From: Amoebidium appalachense
Lineage: Eukaryota > Ichthyosporea
Reading direction: 5' to 3'
NCBI GenBank assembly: GCA_963693365.1
Contig: CAVNZM010000016.1
Coordinates: 5,394,001-5,458,000 of the forward strand
Length of the DNA stretch: 64,000 bases
Shown: positions 1 through 33,131 of the stretch, one piece after another
Position numbering within the stretch: position 1 is the first letter of the stretch
How the letters are laid out: each line of letters opens with the position of its first letter
Translations under genes and position numbers: made by a program
Notes under the pieces: generated by a model
What the model was told of the DNA's origin: nothing
Databases searched by the model: none
What the model saw: only the letters and a program-made list of their open reading frames with translations

Positions 1-253
1 TGAAAGAAAACGAAAGAAAGGACACCCACACCCACATGTCCACATCCACACATGCTTGCAACTGCACACATAGAAACGTCACATGTCCAGCGACTCACAG
101 TTCTGCCGCTTCCTCCCAAGACCGTTTTTACCCCTCAACAATACCCCATTTTGTTTCATGCACGCCATCAACAACGAATTTCTCTTTGTGTCACATAAAC
201 ATAAAATTCCATTAACACACATTTCCTTCATGTCTCCCCTGTGTGTTTGTATG

Positions 254-377
<124 letters not shown>

Positions 378-496
378 GTGTGTGTTTCTCTTTCTTTCTC
401 TCCATTTCTCTCTCTCTCTCCAATCTCTCTCTCTCTCTCTCTCTTTCCCCCCCCCCCCCCCCCTGTCTCTCCCTCCCTCTCCCTCTCCCTCCCTCC

Positions 497-527
<31 letters not shown>

Positions 528-534
528 TCTGTGT

Positions 535-565
<31 letters not shown>

Positions 566-613
566 GATTAGAAGGGGGAGAGGGGGAAGGGGGGGAGAGG
601 GGGGGCGGGGCCG

Positions 614-645
<32 letters not shown>

Positions 646-668
646 GAGGGAGGGGGGGAGGCACATAC

Positions 669-21696
<21,028 letters not shown>

Positions 21697-22176
21697 GTTT
21701 GCGTTGGTCACGCCCTTCTCACCTCTCACAAACCCTCCTTTGCCCTTTTCCAGCTGTCTCTAGCCTTTTCTTTCCCCACACGCACTAACATTTGTACTCT
21801 TCTTAGTCCCTATCCCCTTTCTAGCTGCTTCTAGTCTTTTATTTTCTTTAACACACTTATAATAGCGCTCTTTTCATAAACCAGGTTGTAACAAAAAAAA
21901 GAAGAAAGAGGCTCAGTTTTTTTAAAGAGTAATCGAGTGAGCGGCTGTGAGCCGTTACCGGCAAAACATGATTTTTTTTTCGGATTACGTAAGCTGCCAT
22001 AAGCCCGAAGAGACGAACACTGATAAGAAATTTTGCACCGTCACACGTGACTACTAGAGTGAAGGACTACATAAACACGAACCCTTTCATTGTTTTTCTC
22101 AGTTCAGCATCTGCAAAACCCTGCAACAGGCAGCACAAGAAACACCAGCGACAGCCATGGGGACGACGTCAAGAAC

Positions 22177-22850
22177 ATGAGCCGTCATCCAATTGCGCAT
22201 CACGTTGATATACGTACCGGGTACGTGTTGTGGTGCCCTCTCCCCTTTTCCTGCCTGCTGTGAATGTGTTCAAACAACACGCATTTCTTTGTTTTTTCAC
22301 CCGCATGCACGTGTCTGTGTCCCTCTACGCCCAGTCCGCACACTGTATCTTTTCCTGTTGTCCCCGTCAGTGGTCCCATCCCACTGGCCTGTGGTCTTGT
22401 GGTGTGGTATGGGGCGAAGAGCGTCCCCGTGCACGACCCATCTCTACCTGTGCTTACCTCCCCCCCCCCCCCCCCCTCCTCCGTTCGGATACCTTCCCCC
22501 TTTCCCTCCCCATCCCCCGGTCACTCTGGCCTGCCTCTGTTCACTTCGTTACTTTAATCTCCTTGTGTTTTGGCTGTGTGTTTGCTCCCTTTTCCCCCGC
22601 CACCCCGAACCCCCACAGCTTGGTACCGTACAGTAGTGTCCGGCACCAGTGCGAGGTATCCATCTTCCGCATGCCTGCGCGTCATGTTCGTCTTCTTTCC
22701 CCCAGGGGTACCAAGTCTTGTTGGGTGGTGAATGGTGATTGTGTTCGTGGGTCCACTAACACGCACGATTTTTACAGGTTAAAAACGGCAGTGGGTGCCA
22801 TTGCCAGTGGGGGGAAGCGCAACTCCAGCTACGGTTTCTTTCTTTTTTGA
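22177..22850 (+). CDS. hypothetical small two-exon protein (91 aa)
   Basis: A possible exon 1 (22177-22220, MSRHPIAHHVDIRTG) ends at a good GTACGTG donor in phase 2. Exon 2 (22619-22850) begins after a CCCCCACAG acceptor with one completing base and stays open to TGA, ending KRNSSYGFFLF. The intron contains a poly(C) run (about 22451-22468), like other introns here. The gene would be divergent from CC2D1, whose ATG is at 21696, and could share its promoter region. Two other intron-like segments inside exon 2 (GTATCC..CCCAG at about 22658-22708; GTGAATG..TACAG at about 22728-22779) give alternative models. I do not recognise the protein. Confidence 0.35.
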
Positions 22851-23906
22851 ATGAATATGGTCGGCATGATGTTTTTATATATTTCTTGTATATGTATATA
22901 ATGTATTTATGCTCAGCAACCCATGGCAGTTCAGTGGTAACTGGTGTAAGTAGTAGGAAGGAAAAAGGACACGTCCCTGTGTCCTTTTAGTATTAGTTAG
23001 ATGTCAGGTTAGGCGAACATCACAACCCCTTTGTAGGTGCTTGTGATTATGCTAGCCCGTACGTGCTTTGTTTCGTCACAATGCTGATATCAATAAACGT
23101 TCCGATCACCAGCCCATGCAGGGATGGAACGGTTCGGTGGCGCCCTCCCCCATTCCCGAATATGTATTTAGGATGCTCTTGTGCAGCAATCGTTCCTCTG
23201 AGTCGCATTCCTTCAAGTCTCGCACCACCCCGGGCCCAATCCACAGTAGTATTTATTGTCTGTGTGTGTGTGTGGGTGTGCGGGGGGGGGGGGGGGGGGG
23301 GGGGGATGAGGTAGAGGCCGAGAAAAAAAAGACAATTGAGAGTGAACCACACACCGACCAGAAAGGGTGGGGGTGGGGGGGGGGATGGGGTGGGGGCGCC
23401 CATGTTTTCCCAATGTGATACTAAGCTTTTCCACCCTCTTTATCTAAATTAGGGTCCTTGTATATTGGGGCAAACCTGCAAATCTTGAGAGCCCTGTAAA
23501 TCGTGAGAAACTTATGATCCCATACTTGGTTATTTTCTTTCTTTGTGCGTTTTTTCTCATTGGTTTTGTTTGAATATGGGCGGGGAAATGGGTGGGGCGG
23601 TCACTGGCACTCAGGCCTGCAACGGCAAAAAAAAACGGCGCTTCTCCGATACCCAGAACGTGAAATGTGAGCTCTCATGAGCTGCTGGCCAAAACCCTTC
23701 GGACATGTTTTCTACATAATAAACGGGCACAAACCACTTTCTTTTCAACTAAATAAGTGTTTCTGAGTAGTTTTTGCCTTTGTTTGGGTGTAATTGTGTA
23801 GGGGTAGGTAGCTGGTGTGAGCGCGTGATGCTCGGGGTAGCATTGGCCTTCATTACTGACCACAACACTAGCATAGTACAGCACTGTTGTAACTGCGTGT
23901 CAGAAA

Positions 23907-25428
23907 ATGGCAAAGGCTCCCAAAAAAAACAAGCATATGCCTAAGCTTCGCAAAAAAGGGCCCACTCGCAGTGCACCTAGTGTAATAAAGCAGGGTTACA
24001 AGTACGGGCCCAAGTATAATCCCATGTTCATGGAACAGGCAACTAGACAGCTAAAGAAGAGAAGCTCAGTCAAGCAACGGGTTGCCGAAGTAGCTGCAAC
24101 CACTGGCATTTCCGTTGCAACCCTATGCAGACACAAAAAAGACCCTGAGTATGGAAACAAGAAACCGGGCCCTAAGCCCATTCTAACACTGAGATGAGGA
24201 GATTGGCCTTGCTAGTGGGCTGGTGTTCCTGGCTGGGAGGGGGTTGGGGGTTTCTCGTGCTGAAGTTCTCAGGTCTGCACGGGACATTGCTGAGCGTAAC
24301 GGCGAACGCCGTGCGAAACAGCACGGTTATAATTACAACCTCAATTTCCGCAAACCAAACGAACTTTCGAAAGCGCGCGTTTCCGCTCTCACGGAGGAGA
24401 AGATGAATTCGTGGTTTGATATGGTGGAGGAACTGGTGGAAGAAAAGCAGATAAACGTGGAGAAGAATCTGTTCAATGACGACGAGAAACAACTGCGCAT
24501 AACCAACGTGCGTGCGGGTCAGAAACTTCTCACGGTCACAGACATGAAAAACATACAAAGTCGGCTATGGGTTTGCGGAGCAAGACTGGCACCTATCCAT
24601 CATTCCTACTATTGTTGCGTCCGGTGACGCCCTCCCACCCACCATTGTAGTGCCCTCGAGTCTCATGTCAGAGGAAATGGAAACGGCCGTTAAGTATATC
24701 CACCCAGACGCGTTGCTAGCCTACTCTGATGACGGTTGGAGCACCAGCACAATATACCTCGAGCACACCCGGCGACACCCGAATTGGAGGCAGAAGTCTT
24801 TGCCCTCAAAACAGCAAGACAGCGGTTCGGTACAGTGCACACCATTCGTCCCGAGCAGGCAGGCCCCCTCCCCACCCAACCCCCCGCGCAAACAGCCGAC
24901 CCCACCAGCACGCCCCAGCAAACACCACCACACGGTCGAGCACCACTCGCAGAACGCAACCCAAACAGCAACGCCACGATAGTGCGAAAACGGAAAAAGC
25001 AACAGGGGTGCATGATCGGAACAAGCGAGCAGCACTTGGACGGCAGAAGGGAGAAGGAACGTGTTGTGGCGGAGGAGAAGCAGAAGAAGGAGGAACGGGC
25101 AAAGGCAGCGGAGGGAAGAAAGAAGCAAAAGGCCTTAGTGGCACTGGTTATCGGTCCCTGCCAAGCAAACAAGCAGTCGGGGGAACTTTGTGGCCTCAAA
25201 GCCATGCCAAGCCACGAACACGGAGGGGTGCGACTGTGCAAGCGGCACCTAAAGACACGGAACAAGGGGTTGGAGAACACAAGCGCCGCAGCGAAACCGA
25301 ACAACACCACCAATGATGCGGAGCAGGATGTTAGCGAAAGCGAGTACGCACAGGAGGGCGAGGGGAACAGAGCACAAAGGAGGAGTGGGAGGAGAGATAC
25401 AGGGGGAGGAGCGAGTGGGAAGATGTAG
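23907..25428 (+). pseudogene. decayed pogo/Tigger-like DNA transposase
   Basis: The first frame (23907-24197, starting MAKAPKKNKHMPKLRKKGPT) has a helix-turn-helix segment (VKQRVAEVAATTGISVATLC) like the psq/CENP-B N-terminus. After a frameshift, 24223-24627 carries RSARDIAERNGERRAK..RKPNELSKARV and FNDDEKQL, which match the linker and first catalytic Asp region of pogo-type DDE transposases. A further shift continues as IVASGDALPPTIVVPSS and ALLAYSDDGWS. After more breaks, 24736-25428 gives a lysine-rich tail with a Cys/His cluster (IGPCQANKQSGELCGL, GVRLCKRHLK). The central catalytic part is largely missing and no single frame spans it. The superfamily call rests on remembered pogo/Tigger motifs. 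Confidence 0.6.
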
Positions 25429-25500
25429 GGGAAGAAGGTGAAGGAAGTGGGAGTGACACGGAGGATGATGTGATGCCCACGAGCGACTATGGGGCTGCCG

Positions 25501-25727
25501 TCTGATTGTTTAAAAATAAAGAGTTCCTTTTGACGCAGAACAGCTTCATATTCCGCAGTTGTGACGTTTGCGTAGTATATGTGTGCTGTATCCTCCCAGA
25601 TGGTAAGCAGGACTTCCAAGTGAGGATAGTGCTTGATTTTCAGTAACTGCGCATCATCCTTGTACTCTATGTCAACCATGTCGCTTGTGTCAAGCCGGGG
25701 CACAAGAATAATGTCGGCAAATGCCAT
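25501..25727 (-). CDS. hypothetical short protein, antisense to the end of the decayed transposase
   Basis: From the ATG at 25727 a frame begins MAFADIILVPRLDTSDMVDI and looks protein-like for about 75 codons (EVLLTIWEDTAHIYYANVTT). It then stays open, with biased composition, to 24690 through sequence antisense to the transposase relic. The start given is the first in-frame Met of the protein-like part; the true end or a splice is unknown. I recognise no family. Confidence 0.25.
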
Positions 25728-26322
25728 TTTACTTGTCCTTGTGTATGTTTGGCCTCGAAGCCTCGGAGTTTTAGTGACCGTAAAAAGAGCTAGGAGAAAG
25801 TGGGAGAATAGATAGTGTGGGCACTTCGACGGGACCTTGTTTTGTTTTGCGGCGACAAGTGATAGATCGATCATCCGACAGTCAAGAGCCTATCATGATC
25901 TACAGGGTTCTCTAATTGATTTGAAGGTATGGTCGACAAATCAACTGCCTGAACTAAACTGCTGTCGCTTTGTTGTTTTAAGTACCAGTTCCTAGTAGAG
26001 GACTTAAAATTGTATTATAAAGGTTTTTTCCGCTTTTAAAAATAATCATCCCTTCACAAGATATACGAGTTTCTGGGAAAAGTTCTCACGATTTGCAGGT
26101 TTACCCCTTTTAAGGTGACCTGTTCGGTCGAGATTTCAGGGGGGGAGAAAAGGGGAGGGGGGGCTGCTCAAATTTGCCAAGTTTTCAAAAGAAAAAAATC
26201 TTTTTTGCCCCAATTGCAAATGTGTTAATGGCATGCCCTTCTTGCATCCATTTCATATTCTTAATCACTTCGTCTCATGGTATATCTCGCAAATGTAATA
26301 TCTCAGCCAAGAAGCTGGGGAG

Positions 26323-26570
26323 AGTTCGGCCACAGGGGGGGTCTATTGGTGATTACCTCAGCATGTTAGGGGCATGTTAGGCCACAGGGGGTCTAACTAT
26401 AAGTGTATTCAACAGTGTATCTATTGTATCAGATGCATATTACAGCCCTGGTTGCAAGGGCATATTAACCCACAAGGGGGGGTCTATGGTTGATTCTCTG
26501 CATTACCTTAACACAGACGCAGGGGCAAATTAGGCCACAGGGGGGTCTATGAGTATCCGCATATGTATCA
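26323..26570. repeat. degenerate tandem repeat around 'ggccacagggggtctat'
   Basis: The motif ggccaca(g)5-7 tctat recurs at about 26327, 26380 and 26543, with a variant at about 26471. Between copies lies related text (gattacctcagcatgttaggggca / gattctctgcattaccttaaca). The last units overlap the 3' end of the Gemin8 coding frame, so its C-terminal about 35 residues are repeat-encoded. Confidence 0.75.
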
Positions 26571-26908
26571 TAGTCCAGATCCAGCGTGCCCTCCAGCTGG
26601 CTCACCAGCCTAGCCCCCTCCTCTCCATACAACTCCCTCTGCCGCGAACGTCGCAGGTCAATGGCTGCTTGTGGTTTTGGCTGCGACGCCAACTCCCTGG
26701 CTGTGTAATGTGCCAATTATTATGTAATTAGTATAATGGTGAGATCAGCGACCCCCTTCCCCCCTCCCTTCCCTCCCTCCCCTCCCCCCCCCCCCCCCCC
26801 CCACCACCACCACCACCCACCCACCCACCCACCCACACACACCCCTCCCCCTTCCCCACACACCCTACCCGGTCCCATCCCACCCCAAGCCGAATCCCCC
26901 CCCCCCCC

Positions 26909-26971
<63 letters not shown>

Positions 26972-27297
26972 ACCACCACCAGCAGCGGCAGCACCACCCA
27001 AAGTTTAAAAAAAGAAAAGAAAGAAAGAAAAAAGGCAATGTCAATGAAAAAACCACGAACGTCACATCGAGGGCATACAGATAAACACCTCGCCTTCAGA
27101 GTCATTCTTCCTCCCAAAGCTTCCCAGTCGTTTCCTTTTACCACCCCCCCCCCCCCCCTCCCCCCCTTCTAGCCCCGCTTCAAATGTCGGCATACTTAAC
27201 CAAAACATTTCAATTAAATAGTCAGCAAGCGCAAGAGGTGGGACAGAATGGTGCATACCTGCTTCCTCCTTTGCAAGCCTGGCATCCTCCTCCTCTG

Positions 27298-27394
<97 letters not shown>

Positions 27395-27409
27395 CATACA
27401 TGCGTGTGG

Positions 27410-27457
<48 letters not shown>

Positions 27458-27459
27458 GC

Positions 27460-27494
<35 letters not shown>

Positions 27495-27748
27495 CATACA
27501 TGCGTGTGGGTCTGTGTGTGTGTGTGTGTTGGGAGGAGGGGGGAAGGGGGGGGGGGGGAGGGGGGGGTTAGCATGTCGTGCGCACTGTAAACTTCAAACT
27601 ACAACATAAGAACAAGGCCTAGGAGAAGGGGGAGGGGCTGGGAAAGGGGGGGGGGGGGGGGGGGGGGGATCCGATCATAACCCCTCGGCAGAAAATGATA
27701 TAGCAAATAGCCCACCCACCCCCCCCATCCCCCCCCCCCCCCCCCCCC

Positions 27749-27819
<71 letters not shown>

Positions 27820-27895
27820 AAAGGGACCCTCCTCTCTACTCCCATTCCTAAAAATCCCCCCCCCCCCCCCCCCAAAAAAAAAAAAAAAAAAAGCC

Positions 27896-27951
<56 letters not shown>

Positions 27952-28007
27952 GGGGGGGGGGGGGGGGGGTGGAGCCAACTTAACGTAACCCCACTTCACG
28001 CCCGCCC

Positions 28008-28041
<34 letters not shown>

Positions 28042-28437
28042 CTCTTCTCTTCCCCCACACACAACCCCATTCCGTCCCCTCCTTCCCACCTCCCAGTTTT
28101 GCCCTTCATCCGTCATACAGAATTGCACACAACACTCTGTAAGAACACTACTTCTTTGTTGCCTTTTTTGGCCATCACTTTCCCGCATAGCAGCTCTTTC
28201 AAGCACATGTACATGTGCTCGACCACACACATATGATGTCAACCAAAAAAAACTTTAAAAAACAATTACACAGCCGCCAACACACACACACACGAGCGCG
28301 CACGCGCGCGCGCGCACGCAAACGTTCAAACGTAAACACACACACACACACAAGCACACACACCGTACATACACACACTCACACACACACCGTACATACA
28401 CACACACACACACGCACACACACACACACACCTACCA

Positions 28438-28468
<31 letters not shown>

Positions 28469-29251
28469 AAAATAAATAAAAAATGAAAAGAAAACACGTA
28501 CACACACGTGCACATGCACCTACTCTTTCGTTTTCTTGCCGACGAATTCCTCAAAAACTCAACCATCTCCGGTGTAAGCTCCATCTTCAAATCATCCTGC
28601 GCTCTTTTCTCGTTTTCTTTTTCTCTCCCTACCCTGCCTGCCGTCGTTTCACTCTGACTTGTCTTGAGATTATGGCTCGTGGTTCTTCGGTATATTTCCT
28701 TTCCCGCTGCTTGATCACTTGTTTTCCCTTCGTAATATTCTTGTGATATTGTTGTGTTTGGATTTTGGTGAGACGAGTGTTCCCCCTGAGATTGTGGTTT
28801 GAAATTCGCGTTCGTTGAGTGAAATTCCGGTGAATTTTGAGTTGGTGGGGTTTGTCTTGTTGATTCATTGACCGGGTAGCTGGGTGTTTGGTAGTTGCCG
28901 AATTGACTGGGGTGGTAGTAGGGGTGGTAGGGGTTTCCTGTAGCACAGCCAGATCAGTTATGTTTCCGCTTGCTAACTCCTTATGTAAACATTGATAGGT
29001 TTAGTATGCAGCCAAAGAAGATTTCTCCTGTTTACTAAGTGACTCTGGCAGATACCCTCCCCCCCCACCCTTTTCTCTCTCCCACCCGAAGAAAAACGAA
29101 AAAAGAAAGAGAGAAGAACAAGAAGGCGTGCGCACACACACACGGGTATAGACACACACAATATGCGCCATCAAACAAACCCGCCCACCGCCCCTCTCCC
29201 TGCACGTGCGTACGTAACAAAAAAACCGGGGGAAGGAGGATGGGGTTTTGT

Positions 29252-29299
<48 letters not shown>

Positions 29300-29445
29300 G
29301 AGGTAGCAGAACGTGTTGCATAAAAGAGAGGCAATGCTCGTCCTATACTTCTAAAAAATTGGGGGAAAAAAAAAAAAAAAAGCTGACAAAGCGGAGCATG
29401 TAAATGATGGTGGTTGTGATCGTGGTGGTGGTGGTGGTGGTGGTG

Positions 29446-29489
<44 letters not shown>

Positions 29490-29655
29490 CGGAAGAGATG
29501 GGCGGGGGGGGGGGGGGGGGGGGGGGGGTATCGATAAGTGCGGCAGAGGAGTGAGGAGGGAGGGGGGAGGGGATGGGGGGTTGCCATACCGTAATTCTGG
29601 TAGTAAGACGCATATTGGTCACCATAATATCCATTGTAAGGCCACTGTGTGTGTA

Positions 29656-29726
<71 letters not shown>

Positions 29727-29991
29727 GTGTGTGTGTGCGCGCGCGCTCGCGCGTGTGTGTGTGCGTGCGTGTGTGCATGTGCGTGTGCGTGTATGTGTGT
29801 GTGTGTGTATGTATGGTGTGTCTGGTTGAGTTAAGATTGTGTGTGTGTGTGTGTGCACGTGTGCTTATGCGTCCATGTGCCTGTCGTTTTTGTGTTAAGC
29901 ATGTGCCTGCGCATGTGTGTCTGTGCCCGTGTGTGCCCGTGTGTGCCTTGTGTCAATTTGTGTGATTTTTTGCTGTCGTTTTTGTGTGTAT

Positions 29992-30026
<35 letters not shown>

Positions 30027-30207
30027 ATGCGTTAGAGGGTTGGAAATATGGAGGAGACAACAAAGAGCAACAACAAAACGTCACAAACGTGGGAAATCCA
30101 ACATCAAACAATTAAGCGTGCAGGCAGAAGACACTTGAACAGAGCCCATCATAAGGGGGGTTCCTATGCCTCCACAAAAGCATGGGTTTCGACTCTTTGG
30201 GGTGGGT

Positions 30208-30247
<40 letters not shown>

Positions 30248-30572
30248 ACAATGGTAAGCCAGATTAACAGAGTGGGTGCTGGAGACTAGTGGTTCAAACA
30301 AGCATGCGCTGTGCATGTTAAGGGAGCTAACAATACATGTGTGCCTCAAAACTTCTATACCCACTTCTCTGCATCGACTTGCAGTTACTCCTTTATATAC
30401 TCCGTTACAACTTTCATCCTGGGGAGGGTTGTGTGGGAAGGTGATGGTGTGTGTGTGTGGGGGGGTGGGGGGGTGGGGGGTGCTACTTGGGCTACTTTGT
30501 GGTGGCAGTTGTGGAAGCCGTGGCCATAAACCTATTCTTGCCATCGAAAACGGGAAAGAGTAAAGGTGGGAA

Positions 30573-30614
<42 letters not shown>

Positions 30615-31420
30615 AGGAACAATATACCTGGTAAAAGGAGCTGGGCATGCCGTAGGACGGGAACTGATGAGTTCCACAATTCTGTGAAAAGGCACATCAG
30701 TATTCCCTTTGGCTTGGGGGCGGGCTCCTCTAAAGCCACGTCCATTCCTCTCTCCCCCTCCCCCCCCCCCCCTCCCCCCTTCTCTGTCTCTCTCTCCCTC
30801 TCCCTACCCCCCTCCCTCCCCTCCTCCCTACACCCCCCCTTCCCCTCCCCCCGAGTGACTAAGAGGGGACTGGCCGTGTGTGCATAGTGCATGAACACAC
30901 ACGCGACTGCATGGTTCACTTAGCAAGCCAGAAAATGCACAACGTGCTGAAAAGTAGAGGACGTGGGGTTATGAGAAGTGGAAGATGCTTCGGGATAGGG
31001 AAAGGAAAAAAGGCCGGAAGGAAGGGTGTATCTGTGCATGGTACCAGTGCTGGTGGTGGGGTAGAAAAGGAGGTGAGGAGGCGACGAGGGCGGGAGGGAG
31101 ATGAGGGGGGAAGAAGGGCAGGCAGGGGGGGTGAGAAGGGGGGAGAGGGGGGGGGGGGGGGGGGGGGGGGAGGAGGGGGGAGGAAGAATACGTTTTGACA
31201 GGTTAAGTAATATACCGCCTTTAGTAGACATAAGTTGTGTGATGCAGACTACTGGTGCGCGCATTATCAACGTGAAGCCATTTAGCTTAGTGGCGAGCCC
31301 CTCATTATTCCTCCAAGAAGAACACATGTAAACTCATGGGTTACCCACCGTGAAAGGAGGCTGCAGCTTTTTGCAGTTTGTGCACCTTGGTAGTTTCCTT
31401 ATGCCGTCGTAGCCTGCCAT
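26465..31420 (-). CDS. GEMIN8: Gemin8 homologue, SMN complex subunit, 6 exons
   Basis: Exons with matching phases: 31349-31420, 30628-30681, 29590-29644, 28524-28937, 27259-27294, 26465-26700, giving 288 codons plus stop. Exon 6 has [20 protein letters not shown], aligning with '[21 protein letters not shown]' of human Gemin8. Exon 4 ends with [20 protein letters not shown], compared with '[20 protein letters not shown]', and exon 5 is the following charged helix ([10 protein letters not shown]). The N-terminal exons are Tyr/Pro/Asn-rich ([18 protein letters not shown]), as in the animal N-terminus. Exon 1 carries a CxxC pair ([13 protein letters not shown]) that I do not know from Gemin8. 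Known role: Gemin8 joins Gemin6/7 and Unrip to SMN during Sm-core assembly. The human C-terminal 'YWPVIPL' is absent; the frame instead runs into a local repeat before TAA. Confidence 0.8.
27304..27530. repeat. (GT)n compound microsatellite
   Basis: About 225 nt of GT with a twice-repeated cgtgcatacatgcgtgtgggt block (27389-27411 and 27489-27511), indicating an internal duplication. It abuts the 3' splice site of Gemin8 exon 5, so in the transcript it is a CA repeat ending 9 nt upstream of the AG. Confidence 0.95.
27719..28045. repeat. alternating homopolymer blocks C/CA/A/C/A/C/A/G/C
   Basis: In order: C run, (CA)n, A run (about 27800-27821), C run (about 27857-27873), A run (about 27874-27892), C run (about 27893-27916), A run (about 27917-27943), G run (about 27944-27968), then a C run (about 28010-28040). 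It lies in Gemin8 intron 4. No coding signal is seen. Confidence 0.95.
30026..30160 (-). repeat. dispersed repeat, subfamily C, copy 1
   Basis: It starts directly after a G run (about 29995-30025) and reads tatgcgttagagggttggaa and onward to ...cagagcccatcataaggggg. The same sequence recurs at 34253-34388 with a few differences. It lies between Gemin8 exons 3 and 2. Confidence 0.8.
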
Positions 31421-31724
31421 GTTTGGTGGTGATGCACGTGTGAAAACTGAAGCAGAAGCTTGACAAAAAGTGAGAAGTAGACCGGACGTTTCGGAGTCTG
31501 AAAAGGTCTACAGTTGTAGATGATTGTTGCTCGACGCAGCTAAATAGTTGTTATGTAGTTGAAGTTTGTTTACGCAAGTTCAGCCTTGCTCATTTTTGCT
31601 CGCCCGTCTGTCGTTACTGCAACATATGCATGCCGACACCCACTGTACCGTACACCCGAGTTGAAGTGAGCAAAAAGCAGCAAGGAAGGAAGAAAAGGGG
31701 GGATGAAAGAAAAAAAAGGATATC

Positions 31725-31798
31725 TGGCCTCACCCAGGATCGAACTGGGGACCGCCTGTGTGTTAGACAGGCGTGATAACCGACTACACCATGAGACC
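31725..31798 (-). tRNA. tRNA-Val (anticodon AAC)
   Basis: The 74-nt minus-strand sequence folds as a cloverleaf. The acceptor stem GGTCTCA pairs with TGAGGCC (one G-T), with discriminator A. The anticodon stem CCTGT/ACAGG encloses the loop CTAACAC, giving anticodon AAC. The T arm contains GTTCGATCC, which is the B box. There is no intron. The CCA is not encoded. It lies between the 5' end of the Gemin8 gene and the plus-strand secreted-protein gene. Confidence 0.93.
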
Positions 31799-32345
31799 AG
31801 TTGGAAAGTGATTCTTCAACAAACACTTTCAATAACGTATCACTTACGGAGTTCTTGTTCTCTAATGCCCAAGGTACACGTTACTCCTAAGAAAATCACC
31901 GTGACACCGTAAGGCTCCTTTTCTTCACGGTTCCGCCGGACCTCGTGTTTTGCCTGACGGCTGGCCCCACTAATCGCCAATGCCACGTTCAGGTTATGTT
32001 CAGTGTTGTTCCCCGCAGCAGACCGAGTAAAATACAGTACACGACACAGGCAGGCTCGTACTACGATACGTACAGACAGATGTCAGACACACTCGGACAC
32101 ACGTTATATTATGTTTTCCCTTAAGTCTCTCTATTCCCCAAAAACGCGTGCTTAAGCCATGAGCGATCCCTGCACACTGCTGTCACTGAAACAGTGTTTA
32201 GTTGCCGTCTAGCTAGCTCATCGATCAGGTTGAGTACTCAACCAAATCTCAGGACATCTGAGGATCTGCACCCAGCTTGGAAAAACGCATTGCTATTTTC
32301 ACACTCCCAGTAGATTTTTGCCACTCAGTAACAGTAGGCAGAACC

Positions 32346-33131
32346 ATGTTTGTAAGATTTTTGTGTGGGAGGCCGTTGGCCTTTGCATTTGCTTTTTGCA
32401 TCCTCCATGCCTTGAGATTCACTCCCCATCATCATGCCGCAATGGCACAACAATCTACCCTCGGGCCCTTTTCCACAACCACTACTGCTGCAGTCAACAT
32501 CTCCCAGCTGTACGCCTTCGTCAACCAAACCTCCATGCCCCTCTCCTTTACCAACGCACGCACCCGCCAATTCTACTCCCTCCTTGGTGAAGACCGTTTT
32601 GGGCGAGTTTCTTTCTTCCCTCCCGCCGGTAGCAGTGCATCAAACCCAAACTCCCTACTAGGAGATTGCAACATCACGCCTGTGTTTTTCCAAGTGCCCA
32701 TCTACGCCAGACCTGGGAGTGCATCCGGAATCGAGCCCGATGAGCCCAACCCCGCCCCCCGCGTCATTCTTCGCGAAGTTAACGCAACTACAAACACCAC
32801 AGTCAACCGATGTCTAACCGAAACCATGTTCGAGTTCACGGCCCAGTACTACGTCTCAATGCTACCATGCATCACCAACAACGCAACATCACAAGGCGCC
32901 GTCCGTGCTGGTCAAGCGTGGTTTCTCGTTTCCAAATATTACCGTGGTTCTCCGAATGCCGGTCCTTTTTCCCTTGCAAATCGGCTCGTCAATGTGCGCA
33001 CGAAACGGTGTTTGGCGGTGGGTGAAGATGGGAGGAGTGTGCGCACAGTGCGCCTTTCCGAATGTTTTTCTACTGTGGAGCAGGCCGCAACACCTGGGGT
33101 GGAGGTTGTGGTAATCCCTGCCACGGATTGA
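32346..33131 (+). CDS. intronless secreted/surface glycoprotein, unknown family
   Basis: A single open frame of 261 codons; the frame stays open 23 codons upstream to another Met at 32277. I chose 32346 because it places a signal peptide at the N-terminus (MFVRFLCGRPLAFAFAFCIL, then HAL..AAMAQ). The mature part has many N-x-S/T sequons (NIS, NQT, NAT, NTT, NNAT) and five cysteines, suggesting an extracellular glycoprotein. The C-terminal segment RLVNVRTKRCLAVGEDGRS resembles one repeat of a ricin-type beta-trefoil, but no QxW motif is present, so this is only a hint. Being intronless beside very intron-rich genes is unusual. It lacks a recognised homologue. Confidence 0.7.
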   Translation: MFVRFLCGRPLAFAFAFCILHALRFTPHHHAAMAQQSTLGPFSTTTTAAVNISQLYAFVNQTSMPLSFTNARTRQFYSLLGEDRFGRVSFFPPAGSSASNPNSLLGDCNITPVFFQVPIYARPGSASGIEPDEPNPAPRVILREVNATTNTTVNRCLTETMFEFTAQYYVSMLPCITNNATSQGAVRAGQAWFLVSKYYRGSPNAGPFSLANRLVNVRTKRCLAVGEDGRSVRTVRLSECFSTVEQAATPGVEVVVIPATD

